Below are positions 45,642 through 57,200 of a stretch of DNA of 64,000 nt, piece after piece. The DNA comes from Vibrio gazogenes. Lineage in GTDB: Bacteria; Pseudomonadota; Gammaproteobacteria; Enterobacterales; Vibrionaceae. The position numbers were made by a program, and so were the translations under genes. The notes beneath the pieces were generated by a model. It was not told the origin of the DNA, did not search any database, and saw only the letters and a list, made by a program, of their open reading frames with translations. The number at the start of each line of letters is the position of its first letter. Position 1 is the first letter of the stretch. The DNA lies in contig NZ_CP018835.1 of assembly GCF_002196515.1 (NCBI RefSeq), forward strand, positions 434,001 through 498,000, given 5' to 3'.

Positions 45642-45823
45642 TAGGGGCTGTTGAACTTTCGTGATGTTTTTTGCAGCAATTTGTCGTGCATTTAGTCAAG
45701 GCAGGTCATGTGAAGTGTAGCGATCTACATGAACCATGACCTAACGCTGGATAAATGAGCGACAAATACTGCCCAGAGGGTTCATCTGAACAAAATTCAA
45801 CCACGAAAGGTCAACAGCCCCTA
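45642..45823. mobile_element. MITE-like element, 182 bp
   Basis: The terminal inverted repeats are 22 bp with one mismatch: TAGGGGCTGTTGAACTTTCG at the left and CGAAAGGTCAACAGCCCCTA at the right. The inside is also largely self-complementary (GGCAGGTCATGTGAAG against CTACATGAACCATGACC), so the whole element folds into one long imperfect hairpin. It has no ORF. It looks like a non-autonomous derivative of an insertion sequence; a TA duplication at the ends is possible. Confidence 0.75.
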
Positions 45824-45895
45824 ATAACCATCACATATCAGCTCACATACGAACTTGATTTTTTCTCGACATATGTGAACGATTCGGTTAAGTTT

Positions 45896-45919
45896 AGATG
45901 TATAGACGTCCAGATAGAT
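45896..45919 (+). promoter_or_regulatory. Three abutting MetJ boxes upstream of metA
   Basis: AGATGTAT (45896-45903), AGACGTCC (45904-45911) and AGATAGAT (45912-45919) are contiguous 8-bp units against the consensus AGACGTCT. They end 19 bp before the metA start codon, where bound MetJ-SAM would block transcription. Confidence 0.8.
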
Positions 45920-45938
45920 TTATTGTGAGAGTGATACT

Positions 45939-46880
45939 GTGCCGATAAAGATTCCTGATCAACTTCCTGCAACTGATGTTCTTATGCATGAGAACATTTT
46001 CGTCATGCATGAATCTCGAGCTTCTACTCAAGGAATCAGACCCCTCAAAGTGCTGATACTGAACTTAATGCCGAAAAAAATTGAGACCGAAACTCAATTT
46101 TTACGCCTGCTCTCCAATAGCCCCTTGCAGGTAGATGTTGAACTGTTACGGATCGATAATCGTCCGAGTCGCAATACGCCCGAAGAACATTTAGATATGT
46201 TTTATCGGCAGTTTGAGATGGTGAAAGACCGTTACTTCGACGGATTAATTGTAACGGGTGCACCGCTGGGATTGGTCGCTTTTGAAGATGTTGTCTACTG
46301 GCAGCATCTCGAATCCATCATCCAGTGGGCAAGAGATCATGTCACTTCAACGCTATATGTCTGTTGGGCCGTTCAGGCAGGACTTAATATTCTCTATGGG
46401 TTGCCAAAACTGACCCGTAAGGAAAAACTCTCCGGAGTTTATACCCATTCCCTACAGAAAGATTTCCATCCTCTGCTCCGTGGATTTGATGACTCTTTTC
46501 TTGCCCCGCATTCCAGATATGCAGATTTTCCTGTCGATTACATTCGAGAAAACACCAGTCTCGATATTCTTGCAACTTCAGAAGATGCGGGCATGTATCT
46601 GGCAACCAGCCCGGATAAACGTCATGTGTTTGTGACTGGCCATCCTGAATATGATGCCTTCACTCTACACGGCGAGTACGTCCGGGATCTAGGCGAGGGC
46701 TTGGAACCGACCATTCCGGTCAACTATTACCAGAATGATAATCCTGACAATCAACCCATCGCCAGTTGGCGAAGTCACGGACATTTGCTGTTTTCAAACT
46801 GGCTTAACTACTGTGTTTACCAGCAAACACCTTATGATCTGGAACATTTCAGTGAAGATAAGTTCACCAAAGATGATTAA
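45939..46880 (+). CDS. metA: Homoserine O-succinyltransferase
   Basis: The first committed step of methionine synthesis: it acylates homoserine. At 313 residues it is close to E. coli MetA (309). The nucleophile Cys lies in [16 protein letters not shown] (about 142), with VTGHPEYD supplying the catalytic His and Glu. The N-terminal [11 protein letters not shown] and [20 protein letters not shown] are conserved in the family. The start codon is GTG at 45939, supported by the N-terminal match. Expression should be repressed by MetJ through the boxes just upstream. The acyl donor (succinyl or acetyl) is assigned by family likeness only. Confidence 0.96.
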   Translation: MPIKIPDQLPATDVLMHENIFVMHESRASTQGIRPLKVLILNLMPKKIETETQFLRLLSNSPLQVDVELLRIDNRPSRNTPEEHLDMFYRQFEMVKDRYFDGLIVTGAPLGLVAFEDVVYWQHLESIIQWARDHVTSTLYVCWAVQAGLNILYGLPKLTRKEKLSGVYTHSLQKDFHPLLRGFDDSFLAPHSRYADFPVDYIRENTSLDILATSEDAGMYLATSPDKRHVFVTGHPEYDAFTLHGEYVRDLGEGLEPTIPVNYYQNDNPDNQPIASWRSHGHLLFSNWLNYCVYQQTPYDLEHFSEDKFTKDD

Positions 46881-46899
46881 AACAATGTCTTTTTATTCA

Positions 46900-46929
46900 A
46901 GGGCGGCCAGTTGAGGTCGCTCTTTTTTT
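46900..46929 (+). terminator. Intrinsic terminator after metA
   Basis: AGGGCGGCC (46900-46908) pairs with GGTCGCTCT (46914-46922) including two G-T pairs, then a seven-T run. Confidence 0.85.
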
Positions 46930-47024
46930 ATCTGCGTCGCAAGATATTCGCTGCCATATTTCATTACTGTTGAATCGCTATATCATCCGTCAAATCAATG
47001 AGAAAGAGATCGAACGGAGGCCAT

Positions 47025-47684
47025 ATGACACGTCAATTCATACTAGGGTGCTGGCTTGTCATTTCAGGTTGCAGCCATACGCTCCCCTCACCTGCTGAGC
47101 ATAACCGAATTGCAGATGCCAGAATTACGCTGAGTATTGCTTACCTTCAACGTCATGAACCTCAAAAAGCGCTGTTCAACCTGATACAGGCTGCCAAAAT
47201 CGCGCCTCATTATATTCGATTACAACTCGCGCAAGCTTATTACTATGAAACGGTAGGTGAAACCGATAAAGCCAAACAACAGTATGTGCTGGCACTAAAC
47301 GAGCATCCGAACGATCCGGACGTATACAACAACTATGGGACATTTTTGTGTAAACAGGGGGAGATCAAACAGGCCCAACACTATTTCGCTCAAGTTTACT
47401 CAAGAGCAAACTACCCTCAGATTGCCGCCAGCTATGAGAATGCCGCGCTCTGCTCACTAAAATCCGGTCATTCTTTGCAAGCACATCAATATTTTTTGCA
47501 GGCACTGAATCATGATCCCAAACGATTCCAGTCTCAGTTTTATCTTATTCAAATGGCAATCAAAGCCCGGCAACTTGCCGTTGCCAGAACGCGTCTTGCT
47601 ACATTCATTCAAGATTTCGGAACAACAAAACAATCGCTGGTATTTCAGCATCAATTAGAGCAAGAGATGAATCGCCATCGCTAA
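47025..47684 (+). CDS. pilW: Type IV pilus biogenesis/stability TPR lipoprotein PilW-like
   Basis: Start at ATG 47025 with ACGGAGG 7 nt upstream; the frame opens nine codons earlier without support. The signal ends in a lipobox, VISGCSH. The mature protein is a stack of TPR units (ARITLSIAYLQRHEPQKALF, NDPDVYNNYGTFLCKQGEIK, NPQIAASYENAALCSLKSG-like), matching the PilF/PilW outer-membrane pilotin that assembles the PilQ secretin. Length (219) is a little short of the usual ~250. In many gammaproteobacteria pilW lies with rlmN, hisS and ispG; here it is separated from that group. It overlaps the next convergent gene by 4 nt. Confidence 0.8.
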   Translation: MTRQFILGCWLVISGCSHTLPSPAEHNRIADARITLSIAYLQRHEPQKALFNLIQAAKIAPHYIRLQLAQAYYYETVGETDKAKQQYVLALNEHPNDPDVYNNYGTFLCKQGEIKQAQHYFAQVYSRANYPQIAASYENAALCSLKSGHSLQAHQYFLQALNHDPKRFQSQFYLIQMAIKARQLAVARTRLATFIQDFGTTKQSLVFQHQLEQEMNRHR

Positions 47685-47926
47685 TCACGAGGTGTTCTCG
47701 GCCAACGCATGGGATGATAAGGCTTCAACTTATGTCGTTGTTTGTAATGGAGGCGTCTGCGTTTTAAAACATATTGTGTGCGGTGAATCCGCAAGTATTC
47801 TCGGATGATCAGCCGAATGAATAAAATCAGTCCAACCGCAAGCATAATCCCAATCACGATCAGAGCCGGGCGGCATAACCAATCAGGTTTACATGGTGCG
47901 TAATAAAAAACCTGAATATCCATCAT
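47681..47926 (-). CDS. Small single-helix membrane protein, paralogue A
   Basis: The 81 residues are MMDIQVFYYAPCKPDWLCR, then a membrane helix (about 20-43), then a highly basic tail REYLRIHRTQYVLKRRRLHY. An AAGGAG ribosome site precedes the double ATG. The pattern CxPxWLCR, helix, IREYxRIxxxxYVxxRRRLH is shared with the gene directly upstream, so the two arose by tandem duplication. The basic cytosolic tail could bind RNA or acidic lipids; that is a guess. Family unknown. Confidence 0.7.
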   Translation of the reverse strand: MMDIQVFYYAPCKPDWLCRPALIVIGIMLAVGLILFIRLIIREYLRIHRTQYVLKRRRLHYKQRHKLKPYHPMRWPRTPRD

Positions 47927-47980
47927 TATGCTCCTTTCAGCATAGCGGACTCTACATATTATTCAGGCACAAGCAACGAA

Positions 47981-48235
47981 TTACCTTCGCCTTCTTGGTC
48001 GCTTTGGTCGTTTTGAACGTTGGATGACACGTTCAGATTTCAATCGATGCCTTTCTTTGTAATGCAATCTACGACGTTCCTGAACATATTTGGTTCGATT
48101 TTTAATACGGATATATTCACGAATAACGAGGATAATCATCCAAACAACCACACACGCCACAACAACATAGAATGTCAACATCAAATATCGACATAACCAG
48201 TAAGGTTGGCACGGCAAGTACATATCAGCATCCAT
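47981..48235 (-). CDS. Small single-helix membrane protein, paralogue B
   Basis: The 84 residues are MDADMYLPCQPYWLCRYLML, then a helix (about 17-42), then VIREYIRIKNRTKYVQERRR and a C-terminal run of Arg, Lys and Pro (KRPKRPRRRR). A strong GGGAGG ribosome site lies before the ATG at 48235. It is 54 bp upstream of its paralogue on the same strand, so they likely share a transcript. The conserved CxPxWLCR places a Cys pair at the membrane face. No known family. Confidence 0.7.
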   Translation of the reverse strand: MDADMYLPCQPYWLCRYLMLTFYVVVACVVVWMIILVIREYIRIKNRTKYVQERRRLHYKERHRLKSERVIQRSKRPKRPRRRR

Positions 48236-48349
48236 TTCAACCTCCCTGATTGCGAGTTCAGTCTGAAACGAGCTGTCTTAAACCTAGCACGATTTCAACG
48301 CATGCACATTGTTCTGACTAACATTTTACACTTTTATACTCACTGTATC

Positions 48350-49225
48350 TTAAGACACATGGTCTTTCACAAACTGAATAAAAGCCTGATTTGCATAAGA
48401 TAGATAGCCATCATTACGCCACGCTAATGCCAAATGCACTGGCACTGGGGGATCAAAAGGAATCGCGCGAACACTCGGTTCCTGATCTGTCACCAATTCC
48501 AATAATGCACTGATTGCATATTCACGTTTTACAATCCTTAAAATCATCGGTAACAGATTGGTTTCAAATGAGATCTGAGCATGGAAATCATGAGCCAAAC
48601 AGGCTTGCTCAATAAATTCTCGATGATAATATCCCGGTTGAAAAGTAACCAATTCATGTTGTAAAAACGTATCCAGACAGATATGGGAATTATCGGCCAA
48701 TTCATGATGCTGACTGACAACTGCGACCATCTGAGATGTCAGTAAGGGATCGACATTCAGCCCCTCCGGGATGTCTCGATTTAAAATTACACCGATATCC
48801 AACTCTCCGGTCAACAACATATTCCGGATGGATTGACCACCGGCCTCAACCACTGTCATTTTCAGATTCGGATAGTGACTCTTAAAAGCCATGACAATTT
48901 CAGGGAAAAAATAAGATCCAGTCATACTCGGTGTTCCCAGACGAACTTCCCCTTTCACCAGACCTTTCAACTCATCCATCGCCAAATGCGCATCATCAAC
49001 CTGCTGTAAAATACGCTGCGCGTACTCATACAGTATCTTTCCTTCATCAGTCATACTCACTTTACGCTCATCTCTTTTGAGCAAACGCATTCCCAACTGC
49101 TGCTCAAACTTCTTAATCGAAATGCTTAAAGCTGACTGGGCAATATGCAGCGATCGAGCCGCTGCGGTAAAACTTCCGGATTGGACAATTGCGGTGAAGT
49201 ATTTCAGTTGACGAATTTCCATCAT
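48350..49225 (-). CDS. LysR-family transcriptional regulator
   Basis: The N-terminal winged helix-turn-helix reads MEIRQLKYFTAIVQSGSFTA, then ARSLHIAQSALSISIKKFEQ and RLLKRDERKVSMT, typical of LysR proteins. The C-terminal effector domain (from about residue 90) is of periplasmic-binding type. It is divergent from an MFS transporter gene with a ~90-bp shared promoter region, the usual arrangement for a LysR regulator controlling its neighbour. The effector is unknown. I start at the double ATG 49223-49225; seven codons further are open. Confidence 0.93.
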   Translation of the reverse strand: MMEIRQLKYFTAIVQSGSFTAAARSLHIAQSALSISIKKFEQQLGMRLLKRDERKVSMTDEGKILYEYAQRILQQVDDAHLAMDELKGLVKGEVRLGTPSMTGSYFFPEIVMAFKSHYPNLKMTVVEAGGQSIRNMLLTGELDIGVILNRDIPEGLNVDPLLTSQMVAVVSQHHELADNSHICLDTFLQHELVTFQPGYYHREFIEQACLAHDFHAQISFETNLLPMILRIVKREYAISALLELVTDQEPSVRAIPFDPPVPVHLALAWRNDGYLSYANQAFIQFVKDHVS

Positions 49226-49318
49226 ATATAAATTATATAGCAACAATATTTTTAATATATTTTATTAATCGAAATGCTAATGTTACGTTGGTCACAAGAT
49301 AAACGACAGGACAAATGA

Positions 49319-50524
49319 ATGATCGAATGCCATACCCCCCAATACCGTCAGGTTTCTTTCGGATTAGCTTTCGGTGCCTTCATTGTCTTTTGTAATTTAT
49401 ATCTTTTTCAGCCGATTCTCCCCCATATGGCCGAGCTCTATCAGTTGTCTGAAACAAAAGTAAACTGGCTTTTTGCAGCATCGACCTTAGCGTTGGCTGT
49501 CACATTAGTACCTTGGGCAATCTGTTCCGAAGCATTCGGACGCCGAAAAATCATGATGATTGGCTTACTGATACTCCCTTTACTTGGCCTTGCCCTGCTG
49601 ATTCATCCGACATGGTGGACTCTGGTCACAGCACGGGCACTGACCGGGGTCGCGATTGCAGCTTTTGCCTCCGTGGCTGTCGCTTATATGGTTGAGGAAT
49701 TTTCACCTCAGGCTTTTCAAGCAGCGATCGGAAGTTATATTGCAGCGAATTCTTTAGGAGGGATCTGCGGACGGATTGCCGGAGGCAACCTCACCGATCT
49801 GTTCAGTTGGCAAACCGCTGTCGCGGTGGTCAGTGTCTTGAGCATCGCTGGCGCATTATATGTGTATTTCAAGCTCCCGCCTCAGCAACATTTCACCCCC
49901 CGTAAAGGACAGTTTTTACAACATCAACGTTCCGTATTAATGCATCTTCGCCAACCTAAATTATGGCTGGCGATGTTGTTTGGTGGGGCAAATTTTGCTC
50001 TGTTTGTGAACTTGTACTCTGTAATGGGATTTCGTTTAGTTGCTGCACCCTATTCGATTCCTGTCGGACTGGCATCACTAATCTTCGTCTGTTATCTGGG
50101 AGGGACTCTGAGTTCACGTCTTACCGCTCGCTGGCTCAGACATCACAGTACCGTTACCGGCATGGTTGCTGGTACATGCCTGAGCTTATCCGGCATGTGG
50201 CTCGCAATGATTGAATCACTGCCAATGCTCGTTATTGGTTTAATCTGTATCAGCTCAGGCGCCTTCTTCAGTCATACATTGGCTTACGCTTGGGTGAGTC
50301 AACATGCCAAACAAGCAAAAGCAACAGCGACCGCGCTTTATTTGGTGCATTATTACTTGGGCGGGAGTCTTGGCGGATTCTTCTTGATTGCATGTTGGCA
50401 GCATGGCGGCTGGCATATGGTCGTTGCCGGAGGTACAGTCATTTATCTGCTGCTGTTTATCTTATGCTGGCGACTGAAAGCGTTTGAAACTTTCCAGACG
50501 CAACAACATACGAACTCAATCTAA
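49319..50524 (+). CDS. Major facilitator superfamily transporter, YnfM-like
   Basis: The 401 residues form 12 membrane helices. The MFS signature between helices 2 and 3 appears as AICSEAFGRRKIMMIGLL, and a helix-5 GSYIAANSLGGICGRIAGG resembles the drug/H+ antiporter motif. The overall pattern, including the ALYLVHYYLGGSLGG stretch in the C-terminal half, is that of YnfM-type exporters. An AGGA ribosome site precedes the ATG. It probably exports a small molecule under control of the divergent LysR regulator. The substrate is not predictable. Confidence 0.9.
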   Translation: MIECHTPQYRQVSFGLAFGAFIVFCNLYLFQPILPHMAELYQLSETKVNWLFAASTLALAVTLVPWAICSEAFGRRKIMMIGLLILPLLGLALLIHPTWWTLVTARALTGVAIAAFASVAVAYMVEEFSPQAFQAAIGSYIAANSLGGICGRIAGGNLTDLFSWQTAVAVVSVLSIAGALYVYFKLPPQQHFTPRKGQFLQHQRSVLMHLRQPKLWLAMLFGGANFALFVNLYSVMGFRLVAAPYSIPVGLASLIFVCYLGGTLSSRLTARWLRHHSTVTGMVAGTCLSLSGMWLAMIESLPMLVIGLICISSGAFFSHTLAYAWVSQHAKQAKATATALYLVHYYLGGSLGGFFLIACWQHGGWHMVVAGGTVIYLLLFILCWRLKAFETFQTQQHTNSI

Positions 50525-50573
50525 ATTTCATGGTATTCTGCCTGCAAATTTGTCCATGCAGTAATTTGATACT

Positions 50574-51146
50574 ATGAACTCTCAATCAGATCATACACTG
50601 ATTCATCAAATGGTCGAACAATGGCTGACGCAAGTTGTCATCGGCCTGAATTTATGTCCTTTTGCAGCCAAACCGTATAAAAAGAAACAGATCAAAATCC
50701 ATATCAGTCAAGCGCGGCAAGATGAGGCATTACTGGAAGATATCTATCAGCAATTGCTCGAATTAAACACCACGCCACCTGAACAACTGGAAACAACACT
50801 GGTTGTTGTGCCTCATTTTCTTGCATCATTTGAGGATTACAATCAGTTCATTGACTGGATCGACGCCCTCATCATGCAATATCAATGGGAAGGCATTTAT
50901 CAAGTTGCGACTTTTCATCCCGATTATTGCTTTGCCGGTAATCATCCTGAAGATGATGACAACCTCACCAACAAATCCCCCTATCCGATTTTTCATCTCA
51001 TCCGGGAAGAAAGCATCGAAAAGGTTCTGACTCACTACCCTCACCCCGAATTAATCCCTGATCATAATATTCAGCGGATAAAAGACCTCGCCCCTGAAGA
51101 AAAAAATCGATTATTCAGCTATTTGATGACCAGTCATTGCAAGTAA
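50574..51146 (+). CDS. DUF1415 family protein
   Basis: The 190-residue soluble protein has the conserved start WLTQVVIGLNLCPFAAKPY and a central GIYQVATFHPDYCFAGNHPE, both hallmarks of DUF1415. The last third (NKSPYPIFHLIREESIEKVL) is also typical. Conserved Cys and His in CPFA and FHPDYCFAG could form a metal or active site, but no function is established for the family. It is 49 nt after the MFS gene on the same strand, so may be co-transcribed. It is convergent with the giant adhesin gene across a shared terminator. Confidence 0.92.
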   Translation: MNSQSDHTLIHQMVEQWLTQVVIGLNLCPFAAKPYKKKQIKIHISQARQDEALLEDIYQQLLELNTTPPEQLETTLVVVPHFLASFEDYNQFIDWIDALIMQYQWEGIYQVATFHPDYCFAGNHPEDDDNLTNKSPYPIFHLIREESIEKVLTHYPHPELIPDHNIQRIKDLAPEEKNRLFSYLMTSHCK

Positions 51147-51153
51147 TACAGAC

Positions 51154-51186
51154 AAAAAAGCCAGTGCGGACTCCCACACTGGCTTT
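51154..51186 (-). terminator. Bidirectional terminator between the DUF1415 gene and the adhesin
   Basis: AAAGCCAGTG (51157-51166) and CACTGGCTTT (51177-51186) pair perfectly over 10 bp. The minus strand ends in a six-T run, which suits the adhesin transcript. The plus strand has TTTAATATTT, which suits the DUF1415 transcript. Confidence 0.88.
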
Positions 51187-51215
51187 AATATTTCAGCAAC
51201 AACGCAGCGACGTGA

Positions 51216-54200
51216 TTAACCGTGATATTTCACCGAGAACTCATGATCATTAATAATCACTGCAATGGTACTACTCACATCAAAGCTGGAATCATGACCA
51301 AAGTCGGCAACATTCACATCATTGATACTCAGGTGAGTCTGTCCATGTTCAGTTGTCACTTCAACATGTTGATCCAGATATTGCTGAATTGCATCATTAT
51401 CCTGGTTATCTAAGGCATCGGCTAGCAGGTTAGACAAATCAATCGCATCCTCAGAACTTTGGAAATCCTGAATTCGATCAACAGAAGAAGAGTCCAGAAC
51501 AAACAGGTCTTCACCGGCACCACCAATCATCACATCAGAGCCATCTGCATGATGGTCATCTTGTGAGCCACCAATCAAGATATCATTACCAGCACCACCC
51601 GAGAGATAATCATCACCCGTACCACCAATCAGAATATCATTACCATCCCGGCCATACAGATAGTCATCATTGTCTCCACCATCGAGTAAATCACCTTCGC
51701 CACCATAACTACTGATAATAACATCATCACCATGACCACCGCTTAACCAATCGGCACCATCGAGTCCGCCATCAATCCTATCGTCTCCGCCATGACCGTC
51801 CATATGATCATTATCGAGTGAACCAAGTAAGTAATTATCTTTATGGTCTCCATCAGTTTGCCAATAATGCCCGGCTTCAAACTGGTCGATTCGGTCCTCA
51901 TATCCTGCTGCCATTGCTTCATGGTCGGTGATCACATCAACAGAGCCTGCCGCCGTCACATCACCATTTACAGTTGGATAAGCATCACTGCCCAGTACGG
52001 AATAATCCCCCGTAACACCATCCGTTACATCAGCCAACGAAACCGTTAATTGATGGGCTCCACCCTGATCCCAATAAATAATTTCAACAGTCTGATAGCC
52101 GGAACCATCCACGGTAAAGGTAAAGGTATCGGTTGTCGCAGACTGAATACCATCATATTCGGCGACAACAACCCCATTAATTTTAACCTGATAACCGTCA
52201 TCCGCGGTGACTTTCATTGAATAAGTACCGCTATCGAGCGCAACACCACCGGTTAAACGGACAACAGCATCTGATGAACTTTCCTTATCGTTGAAAACAA
52301 CAGAGCCATCATCTCCGGTATCTTCCAGCCATTCTTCGAGATTTGTGCGACCATTTAACCAATAAGATGAATCATATCCTCCTAAATCATTGGCAAACAA
52401 ATCACTCTGATAATTAACTTGGGTCGAGGTAAATTCAGCATTCGGATCCTGATTCTGGATAATCGCCAGTGCATCAGCAAGGCTATCGACATTATTCCAG
52501 TGATTAGACCAACTTTCTTGGTAGTTATAAAACTCACCATGGAGGCCTGAGCTCAACGGTGCGGCAGAATTTCCGGACACTTCAAAGTTGAGTGAACTGG
52601 TTGCACTATCGCCATCATTATCCGTGACCACATAGTTAAATGAATCCGTTGCCGTTGTCCCTTCATCCAGAGCTGCCAGCGCATCTTCATTGACATCGTA
52701 GGTATAATGACCATCAGCATAAACGGTAAGAGTACCGTATTCCCCATGGATTACCGTGGCACCGTTATTTTCTGTCCCGGATTGCCACACCACGGAAGCC
52801 ATGCCGTCAGCACCCGCATCATAATCGACCGTTCCTGTTACCATTTGGTCAGGATGAGAATCCGGAGGCGTGTTCAGACTCGCAACGAGCGTATAGGTTT
52901 CGGTTTCGCCTTCTGCTGTCACGACAGTTTTCGAAATCGTACCGTCGTCTTTCTTAAAGCCTTCAATATCTAATCGATACATAACCCCATCGATTTCGAC
53001 ATCAACATAATCCGTCGTCAATGTAATTGAATCACCATCAGTATTCGTGTTATTTGACGTCTCATCATGATCAACATTCAAGTGAATGGTAATCGACTGG
53101 GTCACCCCATTCACTGTCACCTGAGTAACGATTGTTAATACCGTGCTATCCAGTGTCGACTCATTGCTCAAAACCGAACCATTGTGGTGCACTAAAGTCG
53201 CCAGTTCAAATGGCTGCCCCTCAGTATAATCATACGCCCTTTGCTGTGATGACACTTGATAAGAGGAGTAACTACTATCCCACGGCCCCGAGGTTCCCCA
53301 AGTAATACTTGAATCCGTTTGTTGAGTGTGCCAACAACCATTATCAAAAACAGAGTTCCCCAATGACACTGTCGTCCCGGAAACCGAAAAATCAAACGGC
53401 GCATCATCAGTTTCAACCACAACGTCTGTTGTATGGGAATCCGGTGAATCATCTTCAATCGAGACTTGAATGGATTGAGTTGAAACCGTTTGACCATCAT
53501 CCGCAGAAATACCGAAATCAACTTGAAGTGAATCTTCACCTGATGAATCAGGATGATCGACCGGACCTTGCATATTAACTGAATACGAATAGTCGCCATT
53601 TCCTTCATCGGAAATACTAATCGTCATGATGGTTTCACCATTTGCCTGACCAATCAAAGAACCATCTTCCAGCAACGTCCAGATGATCGCGATACCATGG
53701 CTATACAACGGCGTTGTTGGTGCAACAAGTGACAACGTCACGCCAGATGAGTCCGAATCGGATACAGAAAAAGACCCTGAAGCTTGTCTGGCATTTGTCG
53801 TATCACGACTACCGGTCGTATCAGGGTTCCCCTGCTCTAAACCTTCCTCAGAAATCGAGACCTGTTTTGCTGAATCCTCCAAAGCAATAACAGGCGCATC
53901 ATTCGTACCGGTAATATCAATCTCGATTTGTTGTGTGGTGCCATCACTTGCTGTCAGGGTAATGGTATCAGTCGCATGATCGCCATCCGCCAGAGACTGG
54001 GCTTTACTTTGATCTAAGGTGTAGGTCCATTGACCATTCACTAGGGTCAAACTGCCATAAGTGCCACTGACCGTGGTATCGTCAAACACCGGATTATCTC
54101 CGGCATCCGCATCGGTGATCGCGATGCTGCCGCTGACCTGTGTCACATCACCGATATCTCCTTCGGTCACACTGCCGCTGACTGTACCGGTCACCACCGG

Positions 54201-57200
54201 CGCATCATCGGTACCGGTCACCGTAATGGTCAAGGTGGTGGTCGTGCTCGCATAGTGATCATCAGTCACAGTGACTGGTACTTCAATCACCTGAGTCTGA
54301 CCAGCATTCAGGGCATCATAACCGGAGGCATCAAAGCTATAGCTGCCATCGGCATTGACCGTCAGGCCGGGCACGGTTGATTCGGTGCTATACGTCAGAC
54401 TGGCGCTATCCGGTAAGTCCACATCGGTCGCAGTAATGCTGCCAGTAATCGTCGCGTCTTCACTGACCGACCGGGTCACGGCTTCAGCCATCGGCGCATC
54501 ATTGGTGCCCACCACCCGAATAGTCAGTGTCGTGGTCCCCGTCGCGCCAAGATCATCGGTCACCGTGATCGGTACTTTGATTATCTGTATCTCACCCGCA
54601 GTCAACGCATCATAGCTCGATGCATCAAAACTGTAAGTACCATCAGCATTGAGCGTTAAGCCTGCCACATTCGATTCAGTACTAAACGTCAGACTCGCGT
54701 CATCCGGTAAATCGACATCGGTGGCAATGATGCGACCGGTAATCGCGTCATCTTCCGCCACAATCGCCCCTGCTGTATCCACCACCGGTGCATCATTGGT
54801 CCCGGTCACAGTAATCGTCAGTGTCGTACCCGTCTCTGCGCCGAGATCATCGGTGACCGTGACAGGCACTTCAATCACCTGTGTCTCGCCTTCCTCTAAG
54901 GCGTCATAACCGGAAGCATCAAAACGATACGTTCCATCAGCATTGAGCGTCAGGCCTAACACATTTGATTCGGTACTGAACGTCAGACCAGCACCCGCCG
55001 GTAAGTCTACATCGGTCGCCGTTATACTGCCGGTAATCGTCGCGTCTTCAGTAACCGAGTCAGTCACTGCCTCTGCTACCGGCGCATCATTGGTGCCCAC
55101 CACCCGAATAGTCAGTGTCGTGGTCCCCGTCGCGCCAAGATCATCGGTCACCGTGATCGGTACTTTAATTATCTGTATCTCACCCGCAGTCAACGCATCA
55201 TAGCTCGATGCATCAAAACTGTAAGTACCATCAGCATTGAGCGTTAAGCCTGCCACATTCGATTCAGTACTAAACGTCAGACTCGCGTTATCGGGCAAAT
55301 CAACATCGGTGGCAACGATGCGACCGGTAATCGCGTCATCTTCCGCCACTATCCTCATCGTTTCATGAGCTTGTGGTGCATCATTGGTGCCGGTCACGGT
55401 AATCGTCAGTGTAGTGGCCGTCTCCGCACCCTGATCATCAGTCACTTTGACAGGCACTTTAATGACTTGCGTCTCACCTTCTGACAAATGGTCATAGCTG
55501 GATGCATCAAAACTGTAGCTACCATCGGCATTAAACGTCAGCCCAGGGACGGTTGATTCGGTGCTATACGTCAGACTCGCATCATCCGGTAAATCCACAT
55601 CGGTCGCAGTAATACTGCCACTGATGGCCGCATCTTCACTGACCGAGCGGGTCACCGCTTCAGCCACCGGTGCATCGTTGGTCCCGGTGATTTGAATATC
55701 AATCTTCTGCGTCGTGCCGTCACTGGCGGTCAGGGTCAGGGTATCTGTGACGGTTTCATCTTGCGCCAAAGACTGAGCTTGCTGTTGATCTAAGGTGTAA
55801 GTCCATTGTCCGTTCACCAGAGTCAGGCTGCCGTAAGCACCATCGACCGTGGTATCGGCAAACACCGGATTATCACCGGCATCCGCATCGGTGATCGCGA
55901 TGCTGCCGCTGACCTGCGCCACATCCCCGACATCCCCTTCAGTCACACTGCCGCTGACGGTACCGGTCACCACCGGTGCATCATCGGTACCGGTCACGGT
56001 AATGGTAAGCATCGTGGTCACCGTCGCACCCAGCTCATCCGCTACGGTCACCGGCACTTTAATCACTTGCGTCTCACCGGCATTCAGCGCGTCATAACCG
56101 GACGCATCAAAACTGTAGCTGCCATCGGCATTAAACGTCAGGCCGGGCACGGTTGATTCGGTGCTATACGTCAGACTGGCGCTATCCGGTAAATCCACAT
56201 CAGTCGCAGTAATACTGCCACTGATGGCCGCATCTTCACTGACCGACCGGGTCACCGCTTCAGCCACCGGCGCATCGTTGGTCCCGGTGATTTGAATATC
56301 AATCTTCTGCGTCGTGCCGTCACTGGCGGTCAGAATAAGGGTATCTGTGACGGTTTCACCTTGCGCCAGAGACTGGGCTTGCTGTTGATCTAAGGTGTAA
56401 GTCCATTGTCCGTTCACCAGAGTCAGGCTGCCATAAGCACCATCGACCGTGGTATCGGCAAACACCGGATTATCACCGGCATCCGCATCGGTGATCGCGA
56501 TGCTGCCGCTGACCTGCGCCACATCCCCGACATCCCCTTCAGTCACGCTGCCGCTGACGGTACCGGTCACCACCGGTGCATCATCGGTACCGGTCACGGT
56601 AATGGTAAGCATCGTGGTCACCGTCGCACCCAGCTCATCCGCTACGGTCACCGGCACTTTAATCACTTGCGTCTCACCGGCATTCAGCGCGTCATAACCG
56701 GACGCATCAAAACTGTAGCTGCCATCGGCATTAAACGTCAGCCCCGGCACCGTTGCCGTCGTGCTATACGTCAGAGTCGCATCATCCGGTAAATCCACAT
56801 CAGTCGCAGTAATACTGCCACTGATGGCCGCATCTTCACTGACCGAGCGGGTCACCGCTTCAGCCACCGGTGCATCGTTGGTCCCGGTGATTTGAATATC
56901 AATCTTCTGCGTCGTGCCGTCACTGGCGGTCAGGGTCAGGGTATCTGTGACGGTTTCATCTTGCGCCAAAGACTGAGCTTGCTGTTGATCTAAGGTGTAA
57001 GTCCATTGTCCGTTCACCAGAGTCAGGCTGCCGTAAGCACCATCGACCGTGGTATCGGCAAACACCGGATTATCACCGGCATCCGCATCGGTGATCGCGA
57101 TGCTGCCGCTGACCTGCGCCACATCCCCGACATCCCCTTCAGTCACACTGCCGCTGACGGTACCGGTCACCACCGGCGCATCATCGGTACCGGTCACGGT

